Assembly (NCBI RefSeq): GCF_015278125.1
Contig: NZ_JADILO010000007.1
Span: forward strand, 1-64,000
Origin: Vibrio fluminensis
GTDB lineage: Bacteria > Pseudomonadota > Gammaproteobacteria > Enterobacterales > Vibrionaceae
Direction: 5' to 3'
Length of the DNA stretch: 64,000 nucleotides
Each line of letters starts with the position of its first letter. Within the stretch, counting starts at the first letter, position 1. The notes beneath the pieces are model-generated. The model made no database searches, was not told where the DNA came from, and saw only the letters and a program-made list of their open reading frames with translations. The position numbers were made by a program, and so were the translations under genes. Below, in pieces: positions 10,155-20,337 of this stretch.

Positions 10155-11419
10155 TGCAAGCTCTACTGGATTGGGTAGAAAAACGCTTACCCGCAATGAA
10201 TGCGTACAAGAAGCACCTTTCTGAATATCCAATGCCAAAGAACTTTAACTTTTGGTATTTATTCGGCTCACTTGCTATGTTGGTGCTTGTTAACCAAATC
10301 CTCACAGGGATTTGGCTAACCATGAACTACGTGCCTTCAGGAGAAGGTGCATTCGCTTCGATTGAATACATTATGCGTGATGTAGAATACGGTTGGTTGC
10401 TGCGTTATATGCACTCAACGGGCGCATCGGCATTCTTCGTGGTGGTTTATCTCCACATGTTCCGTGGTTTAATTTACGGTTCATATCAGAAGCCTCGCGA
10501 GCTTTTATGGGTATTCGGCATGCTTATCTTCCTTGTGTTGATGGCTGAAGCCTTTATGGGTTACCTGCTACCTTGGGGACAAATGTCTTACTGGGGCGCT
10601 CAGGTAATCATTTCTCTATTTGGTGCGATTCCAGTGATAGGCGATGATTTAACGCTATGGATTCGTGGTGACTACGTAATTTCTGGAGCGACACTCAACC
10701 GCTTCTTTGCTCTGCACGTAATTGCTCTGCCAATCGTACTGTTGTTGCTTATTGTGTTGCACGTATTGGCGCTGCACGAAGTGGGTTCAAACAACCCTGA
10801 TGGTATTGAAACCAAACTGCCAAAAGGCAGCATGGGCGATGATTATCAAACCCAGTTCAAGTTCCACGATTACTACTCGAAGAAGTACGACATTATCGAT
10901 TCTGTCCCATTCCATCCTTACGGTACGGTGAAAGACTTGGTTGGTGTAGCAGGCTTCTTATTCTTGTTCTGTTACGTACTGTTCTTTAACCCAGAGATGG
11001 GCGGTTACTTCCTTGAGCCACCTAACTTTGAAGCGGCTAACCCACTGAAAACACCCGAACATATTGCTCCTGTTTGGTACTTCACACCGTTCTATGCAAT
11101 TTTGCGTGCGGTACCTGATAAGCTGCTTGGTGTTATTGCCATGGGCGCGTCGATCGCGGTGTTGTTTGTTCTGCCATGGTTAGATCGCTGTAAAGTACGC
11201 TCGTACCGTTACCGCAGTAAGTTCCACTTAGTTAATATTATTCAGTTCACCATCTGCTTTGTCGCGTTGGGTGTCTTGGGTGCGCTTCCTGCGACCTCGT
11301 TATATACACTCCTTGCGCAGATCTTTAGCTTAGGTTACTTCATGTTCTTCGTTTTACTGTATTTCTACAGTAAGAATGAGGCAACGAAACCATTACCAGA
11401 GAGGGTGACATTCAAATGA
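10154..11419 (+). CDS. petB: Ubiquinol-cytochrome c reductase, cytochrome b subunit
   Basis: This is the integral membrane core of the bc1 complex, carrying the two b hemes and both quinone sites. The 421-residue protein has eight or so membrane helices. The heme ligand pairs are His87/His101 and His188/His203, with the usual 13- and 14-residue gaps, and the PxW quinol-site segment appears as ...PEHIAPVWYFTPFY. The start is coupled to petA and the last four bases overlap petC (ATGA). Confidence 0.98.
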   Translation: MQALLDWVEKRLPAMNAYKKHLSEYPMPKNFNFWYLFGSLAMLVLVNQILTGIWLTMNYVPSGEGAFASIEYIMRDVEYGWLLRYMHSTGASAFFVVVYLHMFRGLIYGSYQKPRELLWVFGMLIFLVLMAEAFMGYLLPWGQMSYWGAQVIISLFGAIPVIGDDLTLWIRGDYVISGATLNRFFALHVIALPIVLLLLIVLHVLALHEVGSNNPDGIETKLPKGSMGDDYQTQFKFHDYYSKKYDIIDSVPFHPYGTVKDLVGVAGFLFLFCYVLFFNPEMGGYFLEPPNFEAANPLKTPEHIAPVWYFTPFYAILRAVPDKLLGVIAMGASIAVLFVLPWLDRCKVRSYRYRSKFHLVNIIQFTICFVALGVLGALPATSLYTLLAQIFSLGYFMFFVLLYFYSKNEATKPLPERVTFK

Positions 11420-12153
11420 AAAAGTGGATTTTAGTTTTATTTGCAATGTTGCCATCGCTGGCGATGGCAGCGGGTGCAAACGTACCTTTAGACAAAGCAA
11501 ATAACGATTTGACGGACCAAGAGTCACTGCAAAACGGTGCAAAGCTGTTTATGAATTACTGTTTTGGTTGTCATTCAGCCCAGTATCAGCGCTATGAGCG
11601 AGTTGCTCGTGATATTGGAATTCCGGTTGAGTTAATGAAAGAGAACCTGATCTTTGACCCGAATGCCAAAATTGGTGACTTGATGGAAAATGCCATGCCT
11701 GAGAAGCAAGCTGCTCAATGGTTTGGTGGTCCAGCGCCAGATTTAACCTTGGTGGCTCGTGTTCGTGGTACTGATTGGCTATACACTTACTTACGCTCAT
11801 TCTATGAGGATCCATCTCGTCCATTTGGCGTTAACAACGTGGTATTCCCAAGTGTTGGTATGCCGCACGTATTGGAAGAGCTGCAAGGTATTCCAACCCC
11901 AGTCATGGGCACGAAAGTGGTCGATGGTGAAGAAGTAGAAGTTGTGGTCGGCATCGAGACAGATGGTTCAGGTGAGCTAAACTCAGAAGAGTACGATCAA
12001 GCTGTACTTGATTTGGTTAACTTCCTTGAGTATTCCGGTGACCCAGTGAAACTTGAACGCCATACTCTTGGTTGGTGGGTAATGGGTTTCCTAGTGATTT
12101 TCACTATCGTGGTCGTGTTGCTCAAGAAAGAGTATTGGCGTGATGTGCATTAA
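11416..12153 (+). CDS. petC: Ubiquinol-cytochrome c reductase, cytochrome c1 subunit
   Basis: Cytochrome c1 accepts electrons from the Rieske protein and delivers them to soluble cytochrome c. The 245-residue product has a Sec signal peptide (cleavage after AMA, about residue 18) and one CXXCH heme-binding motif (Cys49, Cys52, His53). A single C-terminal membrane anchor (about residues 220-238) is followed by positive charges. It overlaps petB by 4 bases and ends the operon at a strong terminator. Confidence 0.98.
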   Translation: MKKWILVLFAMLPSLAMAAGANVPLDKANNDLTDQESLQNGAKLFMNYCFGCHSAQYQRYERVARDIGIPVELMKENLIFDPNAKIGDLMENAMPEKQAAQWFGGPAPDLTLVARVRGTDWLYTYLRSFYEDPSRPFGVNNVVFPSVGMPHVLEELQGIPTPVMGTKVVDGEEVEVVVGIETDGSGELNSEEYDQAVLDLVNFLEYSGDPVKLERHTLGWWVMGFLVIFTIVVVLLKKEYWRDVH

Positions 12154-12194
12154 TTGTGCTATCATGTCGTGCTAATTACCATATTTGACTGTTT

Positions 12195-12226
12195 ACAATG
12201 GAGGCTTAGCCTCCATTGTTTTTTAT
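12195..12226 (+). terminator. Terminator after petC
   Basis: ACAATGGAGGC and GCCTCCATTGT make an 11-bp perfect stem with a 3-base loop (TTA) followed by a T-rich run, between petC and sspA. Confidence 0.9.
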
Positions 12227-12251
12227 TTCTGTAAGTGTGCTGGAGGGCTCC

Positions 12252-12887
12252 ATGGCTGTAGCTGCCAATAAACGTTCTGTGATGACTCTATTCTCAAGTG
12301 CATCTGATATGTATAGCCATCAGGTGCGTATTGTTCTCGCTGAAAAGGGCGTAAGCGTTGAGGTTGAGCTAGTTGATGAAGCGAACTTGCCTGCGGAATT
12401 GATTGAGTTAAACCCATACAAAACTGTTCCAACTCTAGTTGATCGCGAGCTAGCTCTATATGACTCAAAAATCATTATGGAGTACCTAGATGAGCGTTTC
12501 CCTCATCCACCTCTAATGCCTGTTTACCCAGTAGCTCGTGGTAACAGTCGTCTAATGATCTACCGTATCGAAAAGAACTGGTACTCACTAGCAGAGAAAG
12601 TGGTAAATGGTACAGCTGAAGAGTCAGATGCTGCACGTAATAAACTGCGTAACGACCTGCTAACTCTTGGTCCTGTTTTCGCAGAGTTTGAATACTTCAT
12701 GAGTGAAGAATTCAGCCTAATCGACTGTTACCTTGCTCCGCTATTATGGCGTTTGCCTCAACTAGGTATTGAACTAGTAGGCCCTGGCTCTAAAGAGCTG
12801 AAAGTTTACATGAACCGCGTATTTGAACGTGATTCATTCCTAGCTTCATTAACTGAAGCTGAACGTGAAATGCGTCTAGTTCGTTAA
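12252..12887 (+). CDS. sspA: Stringent starvation protein A
   Basis: SspA is a glutathione-S-transferase-fold RNA polymerase-associated protein involved in stationary-phase and acid stress and in control of H-NS levels in E. coli. The ATG at 12252, preceded by a GGAGG site, gives 211 residues, the usual length; upstream in-frame starts would run into the petC terminator. The N-terminal thioredoxin-like part (MTLFSSASDMYSHQVR) lacks the GST catalytic residue, as is normal for SspA. sspB follows 10 bases downstream in the conserved sspAB operon. Confidence 0.96.
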   Translation: MAVAANKRSVMTLFSSASDMYSHQVRIVLAEKGVSVEVELVDEANLPAELIELNPYKTVPTLVDRELALYDSKIIMEYLDERFPHPPLMPVYPVARGNSRLMIYRIEKNWYSLAEKVVNGTAEESDAARNKLRNDLLTLGPVFAEFEYFMSEEFSLIDCYLAPLLWRLPQLGIELVGPGSKELKVYMNRVFERDSFLASLTEAEREMRLVR

Positions 12888-12897
12888 TTTCACTGTA

Positions 12898-13383
12898 ATG
12901 GATATTTCAAACATGACCCCACGCCGCCCATATTTGCTTCGTGCATTTTATGAGTGGCTGGTGGACAATGATTTAACTCCTCATCTAGTGGTAGCAGCGA
13001 CGTTACCAGGTGTACGCGTTCCGCAAGAATTTGTTCAAGATGGACAAATTATTCTTAACGTTGCCCCTCGTGCCGTTGGTAATCTTCAGCTTGGTGATGA
13101 TGAAATCACATTTAACGCTCGCTTTAGCGGTCGACCACACGTTGTAATTGTTCCTCTTTATGCGGTTCAGGCTATCTACGCTCGTGAAAATGGCGCAGGT
13201 ACAATGTTTGACCCAGAAGAGGCCTACATGGATGCGTTCGATGATTCTGATGATGGTTACATCGAAGAAGTTGAAGAGGGCGTAGGTTTATCATTAGCAG
13301 AAGAAACAATCGAAGAATCTGCGAGTAGTGATGACGAACCGCCACGACCAAAAGGTCGACCAAGCCTACGTGTAGTAAAATAA
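12898..13383 (+). CDS. sspB: ClpXP protease specificity-enhancing factor SspB
   Basis: SspB tethers ssrA-tagged proteins, and RseA fragments, to the ClpXP protease. The 161-residue protein has the folded substrate-binding domain (about residues 5-110, beginning RRPYLLRAFYEWLVDN). A flexible acidic linker follows, and the short C-terminal ClpX-binding tail ends GRPSLRVVK, the conserved XB module. It is co-transcribed with sspA. Because RseA is also cut by DegS, this window carries two members of the sigma-E activating cascade. Confidence 0.97.
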   Translation: MDISNMTPRRPYLLRAFYEWLVDNDLTPHLVVAATLPGVRVPQEFVQDGQIILNVAPRAVGNLQLGDDEITFNARFSGRPHVVIVPLYAVQAIYARENGAGTMFDPEEAYMDAFDDSDDGYIEEVEEGVGLSLAEETIEESASSDDEPPRPKGRPSLRVVK

Positions 13384-13412
13384 TACTGCTAGATGGGTTA
13401 AAAAGTCGCATT

Positions 13413-13443
13413 AAAAAAGCAGCGTTTATTCGCTGCTTTTTTT
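13413..13443. terminator. Bidirectional terminator between sspB and dolP
   Basis: An A-run plus GCAGCG pairs with CGCTGC plus a T-run around a 6-base loop. It serves the convergent genes sspB (plus) and dolP (minus). Confidence 0.9.
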
Positions 13444-13463
13444 ATCGCTAAAACGTTAACAGA

Positions 13464-14033
13464 TTAGTCGCCGTACTGGAATGCTTTGATTACCTGTTTA
13501 ACCCCAGAGATGTTGCGTGCGATCTCAGCCGCTTGATCGGCGTGAGCGCGAGACACATAACCAAGTAAAAACACCTCTCTATCTTCTGTGATAACTTTAA
13601 TCTTCACAGAAGCCAGTTCTTTATTAGTCACAATCGCTGACTTCACTTTAGTGGTAATCCAGCTATCGTGGCTGATTTCACCAAGTGATAACGGTTGTTT
13701 GATGCGTACTTGATTATGAACTTGCGTCACGCCCGAAATTTGACGAGCCTGTTGCGTAAATTCATTAAGAAGTTGTTCGGTACTCGCTTGGCCCATCAAA
13801 ACGACCACACCTTTATATGAACTGGCGTTAATGCGCACCGCTCCTTTGTATGGCGCTTTGTTGGTTAAACCGGCAACTTCAAGCTCTATATTGCTGTCGT
13901 TCCAAATTTCTTTGGTTGTGCGAGTGTCGGTGACGATGTTCACAGTCGTCGCGGCACCGGCAACGAATAAACCTGCACATCCGGTGCTGGAGAGTAAAAC
14001 TAGGCTAACAAATAGAGCTTTAACAAATTTCAT
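13464..14033 (-). CDS. dolP: Outer-membrane lipoprotein with two BON domains (DolP/YraP)
   Basis: DolP supports outer-membrane integrity and BAM function at the division site in E. coli. The 189-residue protein has a lipoprotein signal peptide with lipobox STGC (Cys at about residue 19) and two BON domains (about residues 45-110 and 120-188). This is the DolP/YraP architecture. It lies downstream of diaA on the same strand (4-base gap) in the conserved rsmI-lpoA-yraN-diaA-dolP neighbourhood. Confidence 0.93.
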   Translation of the reverse strand: MKFVKALFVSLVLLSSTGCAGLFVAGAATTVNIVTDTRTTKEIWNDSNIELEVAGLTNKAPYKGAVRINASSYKGVVVLMGQASTEQLLNEFTQQARQISGVTQVHNQVRIKQPLSLGEISHDSWITTKVKSAIVTNKELASVKIKVITEDREVFLLGYVSRAHADQAAEIARNISGVKQVIKAFQYGD

Positions 14034-14037
14034 CTCA

Positions 14038-14631
<594 letters not shown>

Positions 14632-15000
14632 TTATCCTTGCGTGATTGCGTTTTTTATCCATTCTACTTGTTCGCCATTGTGATGAATAGCGACTAAATC
14701 AAAACGGATATTGGTTGTGTGGATAGACAAACCTTGTTGAAGCAGCCATAAGTTGGCGGCCTTGAACAGTCGTTGCTGTTTCGCGTAAGTCACGGTTTCC
14801 GCGGCATGCCCAAAATGTTGGTTTTTACGATAGCGCACTTCGACAAAAACAATGCAGTCATTGTCTTTCATGATCAGATCGATTTCACCACCTTTGATAC
14901 GAAAGTTACGCGTTATCGATGTTAAACCACAAGCGGAAAGATGTTTCTCCGCTTGCGATTCAAAGAACAATCCTTTACTTAGCTTGCTCAGTAGCGCCAT
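14632..15000 (-). CDS. yraN: YraN family protein (UPF0102), endonuclease-like fold
   Basis: UPF0102 proteins have a restriction-endonuclease-like fold with unclear function. The start at 15000 gives 122 residues beginning MALLSKLSKG, the usual length; an upstream in-frame start would extend far into lpoA and is not supported. The conserved core GGEIDLIMKDNDCIVFVEVRYR carries the D-x(n)-E-V-K/R pattern of a PD-(D/E)XK nuclease. The first 26 bases overlap the end of lpoA on the same strand, which suggests coupled translation. Confidence 0.92.
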   Translation of the reverse strand: MALLSKLSKGLFFESQAEKHLSACGLTSITRNFRIKGGEIDLIMKDNDCIVFVEVRYRKNQHFGHAAETVTYAKQQRLFKAANLWLLQQGLSIHTTNIRFDLVAIHHNGEQVEWIKNAITQG

Positions 15001-16798
15001 GTTCTGCCCAGCTAATTTCTCGCTGTACAACACAGTTATTGTCGATGCTGAGAACGCCAGTATTACCATTTATTGTCGAACCTTGAACGACTTTCAATTG
15101 TGGTAGTTGTTCCATCAATAGGTAAGCGTCCATACCCAGCGCTTGAAGTCGTTTCTCAGCGTTTGAACCTTTAGGCCACATTTGATTCATTTGCGCTTCA
15201 ATGGCACTGTTTGGTTGAATCAACAGTGGAATGTCGCTGTACATCACACCCGTTAGATCTTCATATTGCTGACGACCACTGTTGCTGCGTGAATTTGAGA
15301 ACAATTTTGGTGGATTGGTATCAGGGTTAATCGCCACTTCAATAAATGGTTTGATCAGTGTTAGCTCACTGCTACCCGCAACAATATATACAGCGTCAAT
15401 GTCACGACGGCTGCGAGGTTGGCTTTCCAACTGCATTCTCAATAGAGATTCCATTTGAGCAATGTGTTGCTGACTATCTTGCAGGCCAAAGGCTGTGTTA
15501 ATGCTACGCTGAAGTTGGCGCTTGTCTGTAAATAGGTTTACCGCAACTTTGTTGGTGCTGTATTTGTCCCACTCTTGATCAAATGCTTCGACAACGCGCT
15601 GACCAAGGCGGCCTTTTGGCGCCAAAATAAGTGGGTAGCGATAGCCTTGTTCATACAAATGCTTCGCTGCTTGCGCGACTTCTTGTTCTGGAGATAGCGC
15701 GAGATAACAAATGTTCGTTCCGGATTGAATGTCATCAGGAATGTTTAGCGCCAGCATGGGTAACGGTGTGCCAGCGGCAGTTTGCGCTTGTTGCAGTGCT
15801 GCAATATTGCCTTTGACCAGAGGACCGACAACAAAATCGATATTTTTATCGATAAAGGTTTGTTGCAAACTCGCTGGATCATTAATGTTGGTATCAATAA
15901 CCGTTAACGTTGCGTTTGGATCGCGTTGCTCATCGTTCATCATTTGTAGAATGAAACCATCACGGATCAGCTGTGCTTGTTTGGCAAACTTACCCGATAG
16001 AGGTAGCAGAAGCGCAGTATTGACCGGTTTAGTGATTTCTAACGATAGAATGTTATTGATAGATTCCGGTGTGTACATAGCTGCAGGATGACTAGGGTTT
16101 TCGGCTAGCCATTGCTCGATACTGCTTTTTAGCTGACTGATATTGCCCGCTAATGCGGCATTGTAAGTCGCTAACTGAACCCAACCAGCAAATACCGTTT
16201 CATTAGGCACTACGGTAAATTGGTTCAACTCTTGAGCAGAGTAATGAGTGAGATTTTCCCAAATACTTTGAGCTAGGTAGCTTTGTTGAGATTTATCTTC
16301 AAACTCAGTGAGTCGTGACAGTTCGCGAGCTGCTGCAAAGTAGTTTTGCTGTTTTGCAAAGCTGTCTGCACGCAGTTGGTAATAATCTTTCCATTGCTCA
16401 TTGGCAAGGCGCCAAGTTGGGCGGAAGTTCAATAGTTCACTTGCTTGGGCAAATTGCTGATTGTTATAGAGCATTTGCGCACGAGCCAACTGCCATTCCG
16501 CTTGCTGCATATCAGTCAGGGGTTGACGAGATAAGCGAGCGATAAGCAATTTAGCTTGGTTGGTATCGTTTGATTCAACCGCTGCTTTTAATGCCATGAT
16601 TAACCAATCACTTTGCAAATTACCTTCACTGCTGTCTGCTTGAATCAAATAGTCAGTGACTGAGCGAGTTGGATCACTAGTGATATCAACGCCTCGAGAT
16701 GTCGATGAAGTAGACGAACACGCCGCTAAAACGACCGCGAGGGCTACAGGAGTGAGTAAGCGTGGTACACTTAATCGCTTGTGGTTATTCTTGGCCAT
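14975..16798 (-). CDS. lpoA: Penicillin-binding protein activator LpoA
   Basis: LpoA is an outer-membrane lipoprotein that reaches through the periplasm to activate PBP1A for peptidoglycan synthesis. The start at 16798 (MAKNNHKRLS...) gives 607 residues with a lipoprotein signal peptide and lipobox LAAC (Cys at about residue 28); the longer in-frame upstream start would displace the signal peptide. The N-terminal TPR-like helical domain spans about residues 40-240. The C-terminal domain, from about 255, is periplasmic-binding-protein-like (LLLPLSGKFAKQAQLIRDGF). It is divergent from rsmI. Confidence 0.95.
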   Translation of the reverse strand: MAKNNHKRLSVPRLLTPVALAVVLAACSSTSSTSRGVDITSDPTRSVTDYLIQADSSEGNLQSDWLIMALKAAVESNDTNQAKLLIARLSRQPLTDMQQAEWQLARAQMLYNNQQFAQASELLNFRPTWRLANEQWKDYYQLRADSFAKQQNYFAAARELSRLTEFEDKSQQSYLAQSIWENLTHYSAQELNQFTVVPNETVFAGWVQLATYNAALAGNISQLKSSIEQWLAENPSHPAAMYTPESINNILSLEITKPVNTALLLPLSGKFAKQAQLIRDGFILQMMNDEQRDPNATLTVIDTNINDPASLQQTFIDKNIDFVVGPLVKGNIAALQQAQTAAGTPLPMLALNIPDDIQSGTNICYLALSPEQEVAQAAKHLYEQGYRYPLILAPKGRLGQRVVEAFDQEWDKYSTNKVAVNLFTDKRQLQRSINTAFGLQDSQQHIAQMESLLRMQLESQPRSRRDIDAVYIVAGSSELTLIKPFIEVAINPDTNPPKLFSNSRSNSGRQQYEDLTGVMYSDIPLLIQPNSAIEAQMNQMWPKGSNAEKRLQALGMDAYLLMEQLPQLKVVQGSTINGNTGVLSIDNNCVVQREISWAEHGATEQAK

Positions 16799-16861
16799 GA
16801 GTTCTTTGTAAATTCCGTATAAGATTGTGTCTATATTAATCGTTGAAGTGATGCTAAACAA

Positions 16862-17725
16862 ATGACAGATAATAAAACCTTACCTGCACAGATCCCAACT
16901 CTCTACATTGTACCAACTCCAATAGGTAATTTGGGGGATATCACCCAACGTGCGATTGAAGTCCTAAATAGTGTAGATCTTATTGCAGCAGAAGATACCC
17001 GTCATACAGGTAAGTTACTAGCTCACTTTAATATTTCGACCAAAACCTTCCCATTACATGATCATAATGAACAGCAAAAAGCACAGGTTTTGGTAGAAAA
17101 ATTATTATCAGGGCAATCTATCGCGTTAGTTTCTGATGCGGGGACGCCACTTATTAGTGATCCAGGTTACCATCTTGTATCGCAATGTCGTCAAGCGGGC
17201 GTAAAAGTTGTTCCACTTCCTGGCGCTTGTGCGGTCATCACGGCACTAAGTGCTTCGGGTTTACCTTCAGATCGCTTCAGCTTTGAAGGCTTTTTACCAC
17301 CAAAGAGTAAAGCAAGAAAAGATAAGTTGCTAGAGATCGCTAAAGTAGAGCGCACTTGTATCTTTTATGAGTCGCCACATCGTATTTTAGACTCTCTTGA
17401 TGACATGTTGGATATTCTTGGTCCTGAGCGTGAAGTTGTACTGGCACGTGAGCTAACGAAAACTTTTGAAACCTTCCAAGGTTTGCCGCTTGGCGAGTTA
17501 GTCGAGTGGGTGAAAGCGGATGACAATCAGCAACGTGGTGAAATGGTATTATTAGTTCACGGCCATCGTGAAGTTGCTGACAACACATTACCTGATGAAG
17601 CGTTGCGTACACTGGCGATTTTAACCAAAGAGCTGCCACTGAAAAAAGCCGCAGCGTTGGCCGCAGAAATTTACAACCTGAAAAAGAACGCACTCTACAA
17701 GTGGGGTTTGGAGAATCTGGATTAA
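16862..17725 (+). CDS. rsmI: 16S rRNA (cytidine1402-2'-O)-methyltransferase RsmI
   Basis: RsmI methylates the ribose of C1402 in the ribosomal P site; RsmH, encoded 1.7 kb downstream, modifies the base of the same nucleotide. The 287-residue product has the tetrapyrrole-methylase fold with [18 protein letters not shown] near the N-terminus. AEDTRHT and the [12 protein letters not shown] substrate motif follow. It is divergent from lpoA. No convincing intrinsic terminator directly follows its stop codon. Confidence 0.97.
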   Translation: MTDNKTLPAQIPTLYIVPTPIGNLGDITQRAIEVLNSVDLIAAEDTRHTGKLLAHFNISTKTFPLHDHNEQQKAQVLVEKLLSGQSIALVSDAGTPLISDPGYHLVSQCRQAGVKVVPLPGACAVITALSASGLPSDRFSFEGFLPPKSKARKDKLLEIAKVERTCIFYESPHRILDSLDDMLDILGPEREVVLARELTKTFETFQGLPLGELVEWVKADDNQQRGEMVLLVHGHREVADNTLPDEALRTLAILTKELPLKKAAALAAEIYNLKKNALYKWGLENLD

Positions 17726-17732
17726 GGTAATC

Positions 17733-17796
17733 GGAACGCTGCGCTTCGGGACGTGGGAACGGACTTTGTCCTACGGAACGTTTTGCTTCGCGACGT
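17733..17796. repeat. Degenerate direct repeat after rsmI
   Basis: Two 22-base units at 17733-17754 and 17775-17796 match at 18 positions; both begin GGAACG, contain GCTTCG and end GACGT. They lie in a 470-bp non-coding stretch (17726-18194) whose remaining part (17797-17990) also looks like decayed intergenic repeat sequence, with phrases such as GAGGATGACGG. No gene is supported here. Confidence 0.55.
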
Positions 17797-17997
17797 AGTA
17801 AAGGGCGTTGCACTAGTTCGCGCTAACCTAAGATTAGCCATTCCATAGAGCGCGTTAGCGCGAGTAGGGAATCTTGTTTTGTTGTGTGAAAGCGAGATCC
17901 CCAACTCGCTCGTTCCTCGCTCTTGAGGATGACGGGGTTTAGCTCATACACTCTACGAGTGAAAAACATTGACTCAACTTGTCCTTGAAAAGACAAA

Positions 17998-18107
<110 letters not shown>

Positions 18108-18159
18108 GCCCACTTTCTAATCACTTAAACCTCTCATTGCCCCATATTTGTGATCTTGC

Positions 18160-18188
18160 TAGACAGGGTGCGCCTAACTCTATACAAT
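18160..18188 (+). promoter_or_regulatory. rnpB promoter
   Basis: TAGACA (18160-18165), a 17-bp spacer and TACAAT (18183-18188) each match the sigma-70 consensus in five of six positions. They place the start near 18195, immediately before the P1 helix of RNase P RNA. Confidence 0.75.
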
Positions 18189-18194
18189 CCGGCC

Positions 18195-18628
<434 letters not shown>

Positions 18629-18634
18629 TTGGAT

Positions 18635-18669
18635 TCACAAGGCCTCGCATTTATGCGGGGCCTTTGTGA
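18635..18669 (+). terminator. Hairpin downstream of rnpB, probable terminator or 3' processing site
   Basis: TCACAAGGCC, then CGCAT, then ATGCG, then GGCCTTTGTGA form a long nearly perfect stem 12 bases after the P1 helix. No long T-run follows, so termination is likely but not certain. Confidence 0.65.
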
Positions 18670-18879
18670 TCTCATCGTTTAAAATTTCCGTCGTTTCGTT
18701 TGAACAATCAATTTTTTGTGGTCTTTTCGGCTAGAGCATCGTAAGGGCCTTTAAGCCTTAATACGTTCAGATTTCTTACCTTAACGAATAACTTGAATTC
18801 AAATGCTTACGGACAATGATTGAGATTTATAAACTAAAGTGCTAGTTGTGAATTGACCAGAGAGTTGTTCGTTTACTAA

Positions 18880-18999
18880 GCTTTGGTTAGCGAAGAGAGC
18901 ATGAGCGATCCCCCGTTTATGCTCGAACAGCAACACTTAACTGATCAGCACAATGTGAGTGTTGCGATACTTATGCCGCCTTAACGGGCGGCCTTTTTT
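18880..18999 (+). ncRNA. Possible small RNA or 27-codon leader ORF ending in a terminator
   Basis: A short transcript is suggested by a TTGACC box (18853-18858) with a weak -10, an 8-bp inverted repeat GCAACACT/AGTGTTGC (18930-18965), and a clean terminator (GCCGCC/GGCGGC, 18975-18992, then six T). An ATG at 18901 opens a 27-codon frame ending at 18984 inside the terminator stem, with only a weak ribosome site. Whether this is a small RNA, a small protein or both cannot be decided here. I do not recognise the family. Confidence 0.4.
18975..18999 (+). terminator. Terminator upstream of the dcw cluster
   Basis: A 6-bp GC-only stem (GCCGCC with GGCGGC) and six T residues. No recognised gene directly precedes it, which supports a short transcript starting in 18670-18900. 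Confidence 0.85.
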
Positions 19000-19089
19000 A
19001 TCTTCAAGATTGTGATGAGTCTGATTGATAGAATATATTCACAATGTTGAGAGTTTATAGTAGTGAGCGTTTACCCAACACTCTTAGGT

Positions 19090-19245
19090 ATGCTAATCTC
19101 CGTGCCGCTTGAAAAGAGGTGGTTGAAGTTACTGGTAAAGCTTGCTTGTTGATTACGCGTGTTTTACTCGGGGACAAAATTCCACCACAATACATTTTCG
19201 AGACCCATTGTGACGCTTTCGTTATAATGGGTTTTTTGCTTTTTA
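19090..19245 (+). promoter_or_regulatory. Untranslated segment with internal terminator upstream of rsmH
   Basis: Between the previous terminator and rsmH (19000-19380) there is no supported gene; in particular mraZ is absent. A strong terminator lies at 19203-19237: ACCCATT, TGACG, a CTTT loop, CGTTA, AATGGGT and six T. A GGTGG segment (19118-19122) could pair with CCACC (19182-19186). A weak promoter-like sequence precedes it near 19070-19097. It may be an attenuator or a small RNA in front of the dcw operon. Confidence 0.45.
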
Positions 19246-19380
19246 TTGACGAAATTTATTTTGTAAGCAATAAACTTAGCGCAATATCACGTGAAGCCTC
19301 CCTATCAAGGTGGCGTTAAGTGATGAAATCAGTACACTGAGAGTGAGCACGTATTACTACGCTAGCTAGATGAGATAACT

Positions 19381-20331
19381 ATGACAGAAGCATTCAAACA
19401 CATATCTGTATTACTAAATGAATCCATTGATGGGTTGGCAATTAAGCCAGATGGCACTTACATCGATGGTACGTTTGGTCGTGGCGGACACAGCCGCACT
19501 ATCTTATCTAAACTGGGTGAGAATGGCCGCTTGTTTAGTATTGACCGCGACCCTCAAGCGATTGAGGAAGCGAAGAAGATAGATGATCCTCGCTTTACCA
19601 TTGTACATGGTCCATTTTCTGGTATTGCGACGTACGCACAGCAATATAACTTGGTCGGCCAGGTAGACGGTGTCTTATTTGATTTAGGCGTTTCCTCGCC
19701 ACAGCTTGACGACGCAGAGCGCGGTTTCAGCTTTATGAAGGATGGTCCATTGGACATGCGTATGGATCCGACATCAGGGATTCCTGTTTCGCAATGGCTT
19801 ATGGAAGCTGACTTAGACGACATTACTTGGGTAATTCGTGAGTTTGGTGAAGATAAGCATGCTCGCCGCATTGCCAAAGCGATTGTCGCTTACCGTGAGA
19901 ACGAAGAGAACGAGCCATTAACTCGTACTGGTCAGTTAGCGAAACTGATTTCTGAAGCGGCACCGAAGAGCTTTAAAGAGAAGAAACACCCTGCAACACG
20001 TGCCTTCCAAGCGTTCCGCATCTATATCAATAGTGAACTGGAAGAGATCGATACTGCACTGAAAGGCGCAGCTAGTATTCTTGCTCCGGAAGGTCGCTTG
20101 TCAGTGATCAGCTTCCACTCACTTGAAGATCGCATGGTAAAACGCTTTATTCGCAAAGAGAGTAAGGGCCCGGAAGTTCCGCATGGCATTCCTTTGACAG
20201 AAGAACAAATCAAAGCATTGGGCAGTGCTAACCTCAAAGCGGTTGGTAAAGCAATTAAACCAAGTAAGCATGAAGTTGAGTTGAACGCACGTTCGCGTAG
20301 CTCAGTATTACGTATTGCTGAAAAGCTGTAA
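19381..20331 (+). CDS. rsmH: 16S rRNA (cytosine1402-N4)-methyltransferase RsmH
   Basis: RsmH (formerly MraW) methylates N4 of C1402 in 16S rRNA. The 316-residue protein has [13 protein letters not shown] near the start, the SAM-binding GTFGRGGHS loop, [11 protein letters not shown], and the [17 protein letters not shown] and SFHSLEDR motifs. It is the first gene of the dcw cluster here and is followed closely by ftsL. Normal length, no anomalies. Confidence 0.98.
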   Translation: MTEAFKHISVLLNESIDGLAIKPDGTYIDGTFGRGGHSRTILSKLGENGRLFSIDRDPQAIEEAKKIDDPRFTIVHGPFSGIATYAQQYNLVGQVDGVLFDLGVSSPQLDDAERGFSFMKDGPLDMRMDPTSGIPVSQWLMEADLDDITWVIREFGEDKHARRIAKAIVAYRENEENEPLTRTGQLAKLISEAAPKSFKEKKHPATRAFQAFRIYINSELEEIDTALKGAASILAPEGRLSVISFHSLEDRMVKRFIRKESKGPEVPHGIPLTEEQIKALGSANLKAVGKAIKPSKHEVELNARSRSSVLRIAEKL

Positions 20332-20337
20332 TCCATT

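Noticed and set aside
12216..12251. 12-residue N-terminal extension of SspA
   Set aside because: It reaches into the petC terminator; the ATG at 12252 has GGAGG and gives the family length.
19119..19319. 66-codon plus-strand frame upstream of rsmH, considered as a diverged mraZ
   Set aside because: No MraZ motifs, runs through a strong terminator, no good ribosome site.
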